Notes: a model not told the origin generated them from the letters alone. A DNA stretch of 64,000 nt from Pezicula radicicola (GCA_003008705.1 PDUO01000001.1:992001-1056000); one strand, 5' to 3'; shown: positions 1-12,170, counted from the stretch's first letter. Made by a program: numbers and translations.

Positions 1-193
1 TATTGGCGGTGCCATGAGATCAAGATAGCTTTAACATAGGCAGGTCAATAGGCAGGTGCCCTCAGCCTGCTATGTACCAGATTTGGTTCTTTTCCATATT
101 AAACAGTGTTACATGAAGACAATTTGCGATACCTTTGGATTAAAGCCTTGGCCATGATTAATCCCCTCCCACGCTACCATGAAAGCACCCGCT

Positions 194-1260
194 TCACGAA
201 ATCGTACAAATAATCTTTCCCTTACTAACATCCTTCTCCATAAACTTATGTGCCTCCACAATGTCTGCCCAAGGGAAGACCTTTTCAACATAAACCTTGA
301 ATGTGTGATCTTCAAACTTAGGAAGGTATTCCTCCAATTTATCTCGCAAACGACCCTGATACTCAGTGTCGCGACTTCTCAAACTGCTTCCCTCTAGCCT
401 CAATCTCTTTCTGAGGAAAGCACCAATATCGACTCCTTCTTTCAGCTTTGTGCCACTCATAGCTCCCAGAGTGACAATCCGAGCATCTCGTGCCGCAACA
501 TCTAGATTCCCTTGGAAGTAGTTCTGTCCGATGAAGTCAATCACAATATCAACACCCTTCCCATCAGTCGCCTTAAGAATCTCCTTAGCCCAGTCCTGAG
601 TCTTATAGTTGAAACCCGCCGTAGCCCCTAACTCCTTCACGCAAAAATCAATCTTCTCCTGTGATCCAACCGTAACATAAACAGCAGAAGCGCCTGCAGC
701 TTTAGACAATTGAATGCCCGATATCGAGACAGATGAAGCACCCGCATGCCAAAGAACACTCTTACCAGGAGCCATCTCCCCAATAAGATGTAAAGCCTGC
801 GTAGCCGTAATCCAAGTCTCAGGAACCCCAGCTGCTTCCTCCCAACTCAAATGTTCTGGTTTATGTAAAAGCATATGCGTATGCACAGCAATATATTCGG
901 CATAAGCACCCCCATATGCCAAACCAAAAACCTCATCTCCTTCTTTAAATCCTTCTTTTACTTCGGTTCCTAGATTCTCGATCGTGCCGCTGAATTCTAC
1001 ACCTAGGATCTTGCTGGCTTGTGGAGGTAATGGATAGTGACCTTCTCGTTGTAGGAGATCCATGCGGTTGAGCCCGAAGGCTTTGATTTTTACTACCGCT
1101 TCACATCTTGAGGGGGTAGGCTTGGGAACTTCTGTTATGTGAAGCGCGTCCGCGTTTCCGGTGCCATTTTTTATGTCTGTGGCGGGGTTTTAGTTGGTAT
1201 TAATTGACGTTATCATTACGAGATATTGGAAGGAGGTATTGGCTTACCCACTGCACGCAT
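194..1260 (-). CDS. NAD(P)H quinone oxidoreductase, PIG3-like MDR family
   Basis: Predicted 331-aa zinc-independent medium-chain reductase, which in this family passes electrons from NADPH to quinones. Two exons: 1248-1260 (13 nt, MRAV plus one base) and 194-1176, joined across a 71-nt intron (GTAAGC...ACAG) that restores the codon GAC and gives MRAVDIKNGTG. The N-terminal GroES-like fold includes GLNRMDLLQR and GVEFSGTIE. The nucleotide-binding region has WHAGASSVSISGIQLSKAAG, then VDIVIDFIGQNYF. No catalytic zinc cysteines are seen, which fits the quinone oxidoreductase branch. The C-terminus FMEKDVSKGKIICTIS is complete. The tiny first exon is inferred from frame and splice signals only. 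An enoyl reductase-like activity is the main alternative. Confidence 0.88.
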
Positions 1261-1941
1261 TTTTTGACTCATGCTTACAGTTAATTGTCACTGGTAGTGG
1301 CGACTTGGGGGTTGGGTATGATTGTGTGAAGAGGAGGTAGAGAAGAAATATGAAGTAATTGTCCTAAAGATTACGGTGGGGTTACTCTGTTTTATTATAT
1401 ATGACGTTAGCGGGGTACGTCTTACAAATCATGGGTATGTCGAGCATCATTATCCATATTCAACTAATATCTAAAAACACAAACTGCCGAATACACTGTT
1501 GATCCTACTGGCTTGCTATTAATTTACCTTTGCAGAACGGATTGGCGGGAGACATTCAGTGGGTAGGTGAATAAGTGCTTGAAGCGAATATTCAACCCCA
1601 CTTGCATCCTGGGTATGTATGCACAATCACACTCTCGCCTGAGAACTTACTTACTAGGAAGTTTGGAGATTTCTCAGTTTTTTTCTAGTTGTACTTGTAA
1701 TTAAGGCGATTTGCGAAGCCAGTTTCCAAAGCCACCACCCGAACGTTTTCTTATCCAGTGTAGTTCTTTTGTTCTTGGTGAGACTTCTTTGCACGCTTGA
1801 AAGAACGGGAAATGACAAGCAAGAAGTGTGCAACATGTTCCTCATTGTAATACCCAGTTCTCTACCAATTCTACAAGTATTTTGAGGCCCTCAAATCCGC
1901 AACGCCCCCAATGCAACCTTCGCAAGAGCAATTCCCTAACC
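1261..1941. other. Intergenic, no gene seen
   Basis: 681 bp between the start of the quinone oxidoreductase and the stop of eIF3i. Short reading frames here carry no recognisable domain. It should hold the reductase promoter and the eIF3i 3' end. Confidence 0.6.
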
Positions 1942-3164
1942 TCACTGTCTAGCCTGTCTCTCCACTTCGTAGTTGAAGTCGAAGTAACCCTTATCAAAAT
2001 GATGTACTCGAACATAACCATCCTCTCCTCCACTTGCGTAGCCCTTTCCGGTTGGATCTGCTGCGACTGTGTTTAGTGGTCCGAAATGGCCACGGACACG
2101 GCCAATCTCCTCCTCGAAGATCTTGTGATAAAAGCGAGCTTCAAACTTTCCTTGCCGGGTTGAGGTTGTTGTGACATCCATGGCTGCTTGTCCACCTCCG
2201 AGAATAACGAAATCTTTCTTTGGTGTGATAGATGCGCTGTTGAGAGGAGTATCGGCTACATAGGTCTTCATAACTTCAAGATCGCGTGCGTTGATAAGCT
2301 AAGTAAAAGGTTAGTGGCATACTTCAGGCGAGTCTCAACTTCCCATATTACCTTTGCAGTCTTGTCTTTTGAAGCAGTAATAAAGTACGTCCGGTCTGGT
2401 GACCACTGCAGATCAGTTATGGGTTGATCATCGTCGTGAACTTGTGTATTGTCGAGCTGCTCTCCAGTCTAGTAGTACAATTAGCACAGTCTGCAAACAT
2501 AAATTATCTTGCCATACCTTTGCGTCGTATTGAGATACACTTCCATCAGCGTGGCCAGCAATGATGTATTTTGAGAGAAAGCTCCATCCGGCAACGGTAG
2601 CCTTGCTATCCTCGCAAGTGATGGTCATAGCCCTCTCATTTGACTGCTCTGCGTCTACATCCAACTTGATATCCAGAACAACGATCGTGCCCAAGAAACC
2701 CATACGCATTTCCGTAACAGCAAGTAGTTGCGAACCATCCTCGTTGAATTCAACTCTCTTGACGGCAGTATCAAAATCCCAGGTCTTTAAGCACTTTCCC
2801 GACCGAATATCCCAAAGCCTAACTGTGTTGTCTGCTGCACCGCTCGCAATCAATGTGCTTGTTGGATCAACGTCCACCGTCCAGATAGCTCCTTGATGGC
2901 CATGGTAGGTTCCTAGTCGCTCGCCGTTGTGTGAGTACCACGCGCAGATATGTTGATCCTTCGCAGTCGAGAAGATTATGTCCCCATCTCTGTTGTATCT
3001 ACAAGGAAATCAGTAAGAAAACTATGCGCCACCGTCTTGAGGGTCTGGTTTGTGCGCACCTGATCTGGGTGAGAGCCCGCTCCTGAAGAAACCTGTTAGC
3101 CGGGGCCTCTTCTCTTGGGCATTGGGGGAAAACCTACATGTCCTTGCAATAATGTAGGTCTCAT
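1942..3164 (-). CDS. TIF34: Translation initiation factor eIF3 subunit i (WD40)
   Basis: Predicted 334-aa seven-bladed WD40 subunit of eIF3, which helps load mRNA and initiator tRNA on the 40S ribosome in the cytosol. Five exons: 3138-3164, 3060-3082 (23 nt), 2518-2998, 2352-2468 and 1942-2298, all with GT-AG introns. The joined start reads [20 protein letters not shown], the conserved eIF3i N-terminus. Other hallmarks are [19 protein letters not shown]-like [67 protein letters not shown] and [16 protein letters not shown]. Length matches the family (about 340 aa). It is divergent from the C1-THF synthase gene, with about 0.5 kb between start codons. Identification is near certain; only the exact small-exon borders are inferred. 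Confidence 0.95.
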
Positions 3165-3669
3165 GTTGGCGACTTGATTCGTGATCGTGAGAGGTTGTGG
3201 GGTGGCAGATGTCGTCCTTCTTGATATATGCGGCTCTCTTGAAATTCGAGTCCAAAGTGCGATGGTTTTTACTGAGCCAATAACAGTGACTCATTTTACC
3301 CCACCAAAATAAACTCGCCAAAACGCCGTGGAGTCAGACGCAGCGATCGCGGCGGCTTGAGCCCTGTGAGCCCTGGAAGCCCTGGAAGAAATCATTGCGA
3401 AAAGAAAAAAAAATTGGGTCAGAATCGCAAATGCCGGCGCGTCATGGGTTTGAGTCATATTATTATTATTAATTTTGGTAGGGCTCTTTTGCAATTGCGA
3501 CGGTGTCATTTCGTATGAGTTGTACCTAAGTAGTTCTTGTCATAATCATACAGAAAGCTCAGTAGTGGCGATTCAACTCGTTCAGTCATATTGTTTTTTT
3601 TCTCTAGGGATTCACCTTCCTAGTCTAGCAGTAGAGTTCCCCATTGTCAAGATCCCTGCCGACATAGGG
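3165..3669. promoter_or_regulatory. Divergent promoter region, eIF3i / C1-THF synthase
   Basis: About 505 bp between two start codons facing away from each other, so both promoters must lie here. An in-frame upstream ATG for the C1-THF reading frame exists at 3475. No sharp core-promoter motif was identified. Confidence 0.55.
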
Positions 3670-6600
3670 ATGATTGCTCGTAGGCGAACAGCGGTGTCGA
3701 GGAGCTGTACGACAGCAGACTACTACATGCGGCGCTCAAGAATTGGTCTGGTAAGCCAATCCGCATCATTGGGCCGCACAGGAAGCAGATTAGGTCTCCC
3801 CCAGCACTCACACGACCTACTCTCGTCGAGATCTTTCCATTGTTGCGTAGCCTCAACCTCCCGCGCAGCCAGGCAGAAAACTGAATTATCGCGGGGTCTA
3901 GCTTTTTCTTCTGTCAAACACCCCACCATCGGTACACCCTCCTCTTCACTACACACCCAACATAGCAGAGGTTTCTCCAGTACTTCTCCCAGGATGACAG
4001 CAACCAAGATTGATGGTACTGCCATCGCGAAGAGCATTCGTGAGAGGCTTCACTCAGAGATTGAGGCCACCCAAAAGCTTAATCCCAGATACAAGCCTTC
4101 GCTGAAGATTATTCAGGGTATGCAAGCTAGAACAAGAGTCTTCTTTACGTCAACCTTACTGACTCCTAATAGTTGGCGACAGATCTGACTCGAGTATGTG
4201 ACTCACTCCAACATTAGTATTGGGACGTAACTAAATTGGCTGCTAGCAACATATGTTCGCATGAAGTTAAAGGCTGCTGAGGAGGTTAGTCACCACATTC
4301 TTAAGCATGTCCGTGGCATCCAGTCCTAACTTCAGACTAGGCAAATATCAGCTGTGAACTAATTCATTTCCCGGATTCCACGACGGAAGCTGAAGTTGTT
4401 GATACGATTGAACGCCTCAACAACGACCCCGAAGTACACGGTATTCTTGTTCAACTGCCAGTCCCCAAGCACATCTCCGAGTACGAAGTGACCTCAGCAG
4501 TTTCGGATGAGAAGGATGTGGACGGGTTCGGTGCGAATAACATTGGAGAGCTTGCAAAGCGAGGAGGCAGGCCCCTCTTCACACCATGCACGCCGAAAGG
4601 TGTCATGGTCTTGCTCCAGGAGAGCAGTGTGGACCTCAAGGGCAAGAACGCAGTTGTACTCGGGCGTAGTGATATTGTAGGCAGCCCTGCAAGCTATCTC
4701 TTGAAAAATGCCGATGCTACCGTCACGGTGTGCCATTCGCAGACTAAGGATCTTCCGGAATATATCAAGCGAGCAGATGTGGTAGTTGCAGCAATTGGCA
4801 AGGCAAATTTTGTTAAGGGAGAGTGGTTGAAGCCTGGAGCCGTGGTGATTGACGTCGGAACCAACTTCATCCCAGATGAATCCAAGAAGTCTGGTCAAAG
4901 ACTTGTGGGTGATGTAGACTTCGAGTCGGCAAAGGAGGTCGCGTCACAGATCACACCTGTTCCAGGTGGAGTTGGTCCCATGACAATTGCTATGCTTTTA
5001 CAAAACGTTGTGGATTCGGCAACTACCTATTTTGATCGTCAAAAGGCTAGGTCCATCAAGCCTCTTCCCATCAAGATCCAGGATCCAGTACCCTCGGATA
5101 TTGCCATCTCAAGAGCACAACACCCGAAACAAATTACCCGTGTTGCCAAAGAGATTGGTATTTACGGACACGAACTTGAGCCTTATGGTGCGTACAAAGC
5201 CAAAGTGGACCTTAGCCTTCTAAAACGTCTCGAGCATCGTCGCAACGGACGATATGTTGTTGTCACTGGTATCACACCTACTCCTCTCGGCGAAGGAAAG
5301 TCTACTACTACGATGGGTCTTACACAAGCTATTGCAGCTCATCTGAACCGCATTGCTTTCGCCAACGTTCGCCAACCTAGTCAGGGCCCTACTTTCGGAA
5401 TCAAGGGAGGTGCTGCTGGAGGTGGTTATAGTCAAGTCATTCCTATGGATGAGTTCAACCTCCATTTGACTGGTGATATTCACGCCATCACTGCTGCGAA
5501 CAATCTTCTCGCTGCTGCCATTGAGACCAGAATGTTCCATGAAAACACACAGAAGGATGGACCTCTTTACAAACGTCTTGTTCCTTCCAAGAAAGGCAAG
5601 CGTGAGTTCCAGCCCATTATGTTCCGTCGACTCGAGAAGCTTGGTATTACCAAGACAGACCCAAATGAGCTTACGGAAGATGAGATCCACCGTTTTGCGA
5701 GATTAGACATTGATCCAGAAACAATTACATGGAGACGTGTACTTGATGTCAATGACCGTCATCTGAGAGGTATCACTGTGGGTACCGCAGGAACTGAGAA
5801 AGGGCAGACTCGTGAGACTGGATTTGACATCTCCGTTGCAAGCGAGTGTATGGCTATTCTTGCTCTTAGCAATGATCTCAATGATATGAGAGAACGCTTG
5901 GGCAGAATGGTTATCGGTACCTCAAGGAGCGGCGATCCAGTCACTTGCGACGACATTGGTGCCGGTGGTGCTCTCACTGCCTTAATGAAGGATGCCATCA
6001 AGCCTAACCTTATGCAGACTCTGGAGGGAACTCCAGTTTTCGTTCATGCAGGGCCATTTGCAAACATCAGTATTGGTGCAAGCTCTGTCCTTGCGGACAA
6101 GCTTGCCCTGAAGCTCGCTGGTACCGAAGCCGATGAGAACCACAATGAGAAGACCGGCTTTGTTGTTACCGAAGCAGGTTTCGATTTTACAATGGGAGGA
6201 GAGCGGTTCTTCAATATTAAGTGTCGTTCTTCTGGCCTTGTGCCCGACGTCGTTGTCATTGTGGCAACGGTGAGAGCATTGAAGGTTCACGGTGGTGGGC
6301 CCCCAATTGCTCCAGGTGCTGCCTTGGATAAAGTTTACAGAGAAGAGAATGTTGAGATCCTCCGAAAGGGTTGCGTCAATCTTAAGAAGCACATCTCAAA
6401 CGCCAAGCAATATGGTGTTCCAGTCGTGGTTGCTATCAACAAGTTTGAGACCGATACTGAGGCAGAGATCCAAGTTATCCGAGAAGAAGCTATCGCTGCA
6501 GGAGCAGAAGACGCAATTCCTGCCAACCACTGGGCCGAGGGAGGCAAAGGCGCTGTTGATCTCGCCAAGGGTGTCATCGCTGCTAGCGAAAAGGAGAAGG

Positions 6601-7025
6601 ACTTCAAGCTCTTGTACAACACAGACGGTGGAGTCCAAGAACGTTTCGAGGCTATTGCGAAGAAGATGTATGGAGCCGAGAACGTTGAGCTCAGTGAACT
6701 TGCACAGAAGAAGGTTGATACCTACACCCAGCAAGGTTTCGGCAACCTTCCAATCTGCATTGCCAAGACCCAGTATTCTCTGTCGCACGACCCAGATCTC
6801 AAAGGTGCTCCCACCGGCTTCACTGTTCCTATTCGGGATGTCAGACTCGCAGCCGGTGCTGGATATCTGTAAGTTGTTTGAGACACATGATTTGGTCTTC
6901 ACTAACAATTTTCTAGCTACGCATTAGCAGCCGATATCCAGACTATTCCAGGTCTACCTACTGCTCCTGGCTATTTGAATGTTGATGTCGATACTGAGAC
7001 TGGCGAGATCGACGGTCTCTTCTAA
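3670..7025 (+). CDS. MIS1: Trifunctional C1-tetrahydrofolate synthase, mitochondrial form
   Basis: Methylene-THF dehydrogenase, methenyl-THF cyclohydrolase and 10-formyl-THF synthetase in one chain, which interconverts one-carbon folates. Exons 3670-4117, 4173-4193 (21 nt), 4247-4284, 4341-6868 and 6917-7025 give 1047 aa. The dehydrogenase/cyclohydrolase half (from about residue 109) shows [32 protein letters not shown]-like [27 protein letters not shown] and [11 protein letters not shown]. The synthetase half has the P-loop region [14 protein letters not shown] and ends [18 protein letters not shown]. The first ~108 residues are rich in Arg/Ser and poor in acid, as in a mitochondrial presequence. 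A second in-frame ATG at 3994 ([13 protein letters not shown]) begins where cytosolic enzymes begin, so two products from one gene are possible. MIS1 is used for the mitochondrial type; ADE3 would be the cytosolic type. Confidence 0.95.
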
Positions 7026-7770
7026 TCATGATCTTATGAAACTTTCTTTAATCTTTTAAAATGTTCAACAGCATTTGCAGGTATAGGGCATGGGAACACA
7101 TTCAACGTGTAGGCGCATCTTTCAACAGTGGGGCGTTCCAAATAGACATACAGGAAAAGTGTCTGATAGATATCCACCATGGTCAACCTCATGGAAAGCA
7201 GTTAGTGTGTAAAAATACATACATTATTTAGATTCGTTCACTTCAGTTTGCATTCACGTCGTATCTTGCATGACTCAGTCGCATTATTCTGCTAGAAAAG
7301 GTAACGGGGCTTCCACAGATGTCGCTTCTAATATAGAGCCATTGACTAGCCTTATCTCTGTTACCTGCCAAGTAGAGTTCGGAGATATAAAACCCGGAGG
7401 CACATCAAACTTGCCCCCAAAAGAGAACTGCAGAAATGAAAAGAAATAGGGCAAATCAATTTCCTTGAAGTACTGTAAGAGTTTACTGGTTTAAGCTGTT
7501 AATCTAAACATCCGAGATTCCCCATTCCTTTTATTTATTCCCTTGATAACATTACCAAGGCTTGAACTTCATAGTATATTTTCCTCAACTTTGAATTAAT
7601 CTCCTAAGTTCGCTCAGGTTTATTCAAGACTGACTTGCAAAAGAAAATCGTTTTCTCTTTTGTTCTTTGCTGTTTTAAGATGTCCACGAGCTTGTTAATT
7701 TTAACTTTTAATATACTTGGGGTATTTAATAGTATAATATAGTAAATGCATTTTTACAAGCCTTAAGTTG
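7026..7770. other. Intergenic, AT-rich, no gene seen
   Basis: 3' flank of the C1-THF synthase gene, becoming AT-rich after about 7500. No supportable reading frame. It leads into an 18-bp tandem array. Confidence 0.55.
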
Positions 7771-7968
7771 GTTACTCAAATCAAGATAGTTACTCAAACC
7801 AAGTTGGTTACTTAAATCAAGTTAGTTACTCAAATCAAGTTAGTTACTCAAATCAAGTTAGTTACTCAAATCAAGTAGGTAACTGAATTCAAGTGAGTAA
7901 CTAAATTCAAGTGAGTAACTAAATTCAAGTGAGTAACTAAATTCAAGTGAGTAACTAAATTCAAATAA
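7771..7968. repeat. 18-bp minisatellite, 11 units in exact register
   Basis: Eleven consecutive 18-bp units begin at 7771, 7789, 7807 and every 18 bp to 7951 with no indel. The first six are variants of GTTACTCAAATCAAGTTA; the last five are variants of GTAACTAAATTCAAGTGA, switching at 7879. The unit is nearly palindromic, so either strand resembles the copies elsewhere in the window. The inverted-repeat ends seen on other copies are not evident here. Confidence 0.95.
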
Positions 7969-8431
7969 GTAATAAGTAAATAACTATATAACTATAGTTA
8001 TATAGTAGTGCCTATATTCTACTAAAAGCTTTTAAGTTTCTATAGATAAAGAGCTTATAGGTAAAAAGGCAATCACTTACAACTAAATTAGAGAGTGAAG
8101 TAATATAGGAAGTTTCCGATTAAGTTAAGCGAGCGAACTTATAGAGGAAAGGAGGAAGAATCGCTAAACGTAAGGTAAGTAGAATAATAAGTAGCAGACA
8201 GGAATTTATAGGGAATCAAATGTAATAATACTCTATTCAGACATGATCACAGTTGAAGCAATTGGGTTTTTTTTTAATAAAATCGTAAATCATTAGCCGT
8301 AGACATAAAGTACAAGGAAGACAAAAGTAAGCTATTCACAAAAAAGAACCACTACCAGCACGGCCTACATATCATAAAACAAGCAATCAGAGACATCTCA
8401 AAGATCATATCGCTCATAGCTTTCCAACCTA
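7969..8431. other. Intergenic, AT-rich, no gene seen
   Basis: AT-rich DNA between the minisatellite and the stop of the oxalate decarboxylase gene, with a poly-T run near 8266-8275. No coding signal. Confidence 0.55.
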
Positions 8432-10215
8432 TCAAGCATGAAAATCCTTAATCACACTCCTCTTCATTTTCTGTGTTGCCGAGGCAGGTTCATAAGCCGC
8501 AGTACCATTTGGATCACCAGCGAGCGCCGTCATATTAGGATTTCCCGTCTTGATATACGTCTTCTCCCTGGGCAAGTTGTCAATCGTGCTATCAGGAAGA
8601 TGCAACGTATCTTGGACCGTCTGCTTAGGTGTCAAAGCGAGCCATTGTGCCACACTGATATCGGTAAATTTAGAAGCTTGTAAAACCTCGAGGAATATTA
8701 CATCTTCGGTTCCGGTGTTTTCAATATAGTGACTGTTAGCTGCTGGAATGTATCCGACGTCTCCGGCTGTCATGTCAAATGTTTGGGCAGCGTCTGGAGC
8801 TAAGTAAAGTGTCATTCGGGCGGAACCTTGGAGGAAGTAGTTCCATTCGTCTGAGGCTAAATGCCAGTGCATTTCGCGCATAGCACCTGGTGCGACAGTA
8901 ACAAGCGCTGCAGAAAAAGTGCTGGCGATTGGGAAGGTGGTTGGATCAACGATTTTTACTGAGCCTCCTGGTACGACATAGGGTTCTTGCTCGGAGAAGT
9001 GGTAGGTGTAGGATTGAGACGCTGGGAGGATGCCGGCTGATGAGGTTACATTTTGCTCGGAGATGTTAGCTGGTGCAGGGGTACCGTCGAAAATCTGGGT
9101 AACATTAGCTAGAGATTTTTGTTAAGATGTAGTGGGGTATGTACATATAGCTGATCAGTTGGCAGATCTGCTAAAGCAGACACTGGAGTTTGGAGATTCT
9201 TTGACAGGACAGACTTTGGGTTTCTCAAGAACATCTCAGAAACAAGGAATGTTCCATCTTCATTGAAGTCCCCGCTATCGAAGACGAGTAAGAACTCAGC
9301 GCCCTCCTCGAGTGCTTGAATGGAATGGGGAACACCAGCTGGGAAGAACCACACATCACCTGCAGAAACCTGAAGTTTAGGAAATTAGTATCATGTGTTC
9401 TTCAAGACTGAGAGTAAGTGACATAAGACAGGGTGTCAAGGGCAGGGCAAGAGAACATAGAGAATGTCGCTTACGTCGTCGAGGAACGTTTGTCCTTCCT
9501 CGTTTACTGCCGACAACCTAACACTTCCCTTGAGCATCAGGGACCACTCTGCTGCTGTGTGCCAATGCAATTCACGGTATGCGTTCGGAGCCAGACGCAT
9601 ATCTACTCCAGCCATGGCTGTTGCAGCCGGAAGCTGTGCTTCATTTTGCTGGCGCGCCCAACCTGAGGTCTTCCCGGTTCCTAGTCTGTTGTGACTGAGA
9701 CCCAATGGCCACATAGAATTTGGTAGCGCTCCCGAATCTGTCCCTGGTGGTGCGAAGACATCTGGGTTAAGCTTCTCGTAGTCGAGTGTTCCTATACAAA
9801 ATGTGAGATTTACATCCAATCAAAATTTTGCTAGAGGGGACTGACTTGGACCTGGATCCGTTTGGCCTGTTGTACCCCGAATCGGTTGTGGACCTGGTGC
9901 GCTGTCTACGCTATTGAAATCCAGGTACAATCCAAGTTTGGCATCTGCTTCTTGGCCACTGACGAGAGCGTATTCGGATACAATGGCAGAATCACCGCCA
10001 GTGACTGGAGACGGCCTCGAGTTCGCTCCCAAAAGAGCCTCGCTTCCGTATAGAGAGCCCGATGGAGTAGTTACGGTAGGAATGGGTGTCGGATCTACTC
10101 CACCGACAGGTCCTGAGTTTTCGTCATAATTCATCTGAGGAGCGGGCACGGCCAGGACTGCGGGGAGGAGCCCGGAGGCGACGCAGGCGTTGAGGAGATG
10201 GTTGATCTGAACCAT
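8432..10215 (-). CDS. Secreted bicupin oxalate decarboxylase
   Basis: Predicted 524-aa manganese bicupin that converts oxalate to formate and CO2. Exons 9846-10215, 9475-9791, 9145-9369 and 8432-9094. The start is the ATG at 10215; the codon 12 bases upstream is TTG. Residues about 1-25 (MVQINHLLNACVASGLLPAV, then LAVPA) look like a signal peptide. Conserved PGPRTLDYEKLNPD precedes cupin 1, where RELHWHTAAEW supplies H199, H201 and E205, with H244 in GVPHSIQ. Cupin 2 has REMHWHLASDEW (H380, H382, E387) and H426 in NSHYIE. Both metal sites therefore look complete. The exon 3/4 join reads QLYIFDGTPAP. An oxalate oxidase activity within the same bicupin family cannot be excluded by sequence. Fungi use such enzymes to control self-made oxalate. 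Confidence 0.92.
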
Positions 10216-12011
10216 GGTTAAGGACAAATTGACGTGTAGACTTCTGAATGAATGTCACCGGTGGCAGGTGAATAGCAGAATGCTTCCCAAAAAGAAGGAT
10301 CAACGGGATCTTTATACACGACGGAGGTATAAGTAGAGTGTGCAATAGGGCCCGGATCAAGGATTCAAAGTCCAGTAGATGATGATAGGACCTCGGGGAA
10401 AATTGCGAAGATCCACCGGAAGTTTACACTCGCCATACTACAGCAGAGTATACTGTACAGGACGGAGTAGTACAGGATTATCCCTCCGATACAACAGGGG
10501 CAACGGCACAAACACAGCTGGCAACTAGCAGTTGCAACCAAGGTGACAGTGATCAAAGCCCCGCAATGGTACCTGAGTACGAAAATGCCTAACACCATTC
10601 TAGTATGGATCCCCGGTGGTTCTTTCCACCATACGAGTAGCGGCGACGTCATTTCAACCGTTGTCCATTGCAACATTGTGTCTTTGGCAGTGCAAGCCAA
10701 GAAGTCAAGAAGTCAAGAAGTTGATTCTGAGGCTCGTATGGAAGGATGGACGAGTTTTGGGTGGAAAGAGACCGAGTTATGAGTAGCTCCTTGAGCTTAT
10801 ATTCGGAAAATGTGGGTAGGGACAAGGGCCCCCCTGTGTCTTGCTCTCCGATCAAAGCTTGTAATAAAGCTTGTCTGGTCTCCTAAGACACCCTAGGTAC
10901 CCTTTCCCAAGACGAAAAGAATAATAACTACCTACAGTAGGAATCTACAATCATAGAGACTTTTGATATCGCTATTACATGTATGCTATCGTGTTCCTTT
11001 GTCCTTTTCAGCAGTGGTTTTTTTTTAAAAAAGAAAAAGGAGAGCAGAAAGTTGCTTTTTTCGCAGGTACTGTAGTAATGCGGTGTACCATTGTGGCCTG
11101 TGCCAATTAGGGACCTGCTGATTCGACTCTGGAAGAGGAGGTCGGAATAAGCGACCGTGCCTCCGTCCTGTCCTGTCCTGTCCTGTCCTGTAGTAGCACT
11201 ACTCCACGACACTGCGAACTGCCGAGTCACACATAGCTAGGTAACTGATACTAAGGCGAAAAGGAAATTAACAGCTAAAAGGACTCCTCATCACAACGCA
11301 TAGCAAATGGTGTGGTGACGAATTATCCCCGCCGCAGCCCCGAGCTATCTCCTCAACGATGATTGCACGACTCCATGATCATGTTGCCTCCAGTTCGTGT
11401 GCTGACAGGTATCCCTTCCTGGGTTATATTCACCATTTGCACTAGGGTTCAGCACTCTGCTCGTTTATGCCTGATTAACGTGTTGGTAAAGATAGACGTG
11501 TTAAACTTATTGGCCAGAAGCCCTTCGTTAAGTACTGTAACGAAGGTATAAAATACCGTGCACGTCCTTGTAGCCCAAGTGTCGACAAATATTCCCAGGA
11601 AGGTTTTTTGCTTTGCTACCGGTAGGTAACTCCGCCCGGTGCCACGGTATCGCCACATTCCGAGAGTTGGCCGTCGACTATTTTGGTCATTTATGATGAA
11701 AGCGCCAGCCTTTTTCAAGGCTGTCTTTCCTGTTTGGCCGACTGGTGTGAGAAAAGAAGCTTTGAGAGATCCTTGGTTCGGTCGCAAAATCTGGCTCTGA
11801 CCGATCTGTCGGGTAAGAAATCTACGGTATCGGTACCCTATCCTATTCTTACTTACTACACCTGCTTCTGACCGAAGAGTCGAGTTTCAGCCAACGCCAA
11901 CTTCAGCTTCGAGAGACTGAATAGCATCATAATCATCAACTGAAAGATTGACATCACTATCACGTTTTAAGAATAGTCCACTTTCTTGATTACTACTCTC
12001 AGTCATCAGGT
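10216..12011. other. Intergenic 1.8 kb, no convincing gene; (TCCTG)5 microsatellite
   Basis: Upstream of the oxalate decarboxylase. It holds a (TCCTG)5 microsatellite at 11166-11190 and several reading frames of 60-112 codons with no recognisable domain. The longest, at 11449-11787 on the minus strand, is unlike anything I know. Confidence 0.55.
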
Positions 12012-12170
12012 TCCCGTACGGATTCGCTGTAAGAGAATCATTTTGAATAGCTATCTATTCAGAGATAAGAAATGGACTTCAGTAACTCACTCGACTTAGG
12101 CAACTCAGCTGACCTTGGTAACTCAGTTGCCTTAATCAATATGATCTCTGATAAACCAATTCGTAGGGTA
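12012..12170. repeat. Degenerate inverted-repeat element with 18-bp core units
   Basis: The left end TCCCGTACGGATTCGCTGTA and the right end (ending ACCAATTCGTAGGGTA) are diverged inverted copies of the TACCGTACGAATTGG terminus seen at 22797 and 58810. Between them are three 18-bp type units (AACTCACTCGACTTAGGC and relatives). No flanking duplication is visible. A short reading frame at 12072 is the repeat read in one frame, not a gene. Confidence 0.75.

Noticed and set aside
5220..5690. 156-codon frame antisense to the formyl-THF synthetase domain
   Set aside because: It is fully inside a conserved coding exon in another frame and matches nothing recognisable; a shadow of the real gene.
7771..7968. 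CRISPR-like array
   Set aside because: The 18-bp units are directly adjacent with no spacers and the organism is a fungus; it is a minisatellite.
11449..11787. 112-codon minus-strand frame
   Set aside because: No recognisable motif, no splice context and no neighbouring exon; treated as chance.
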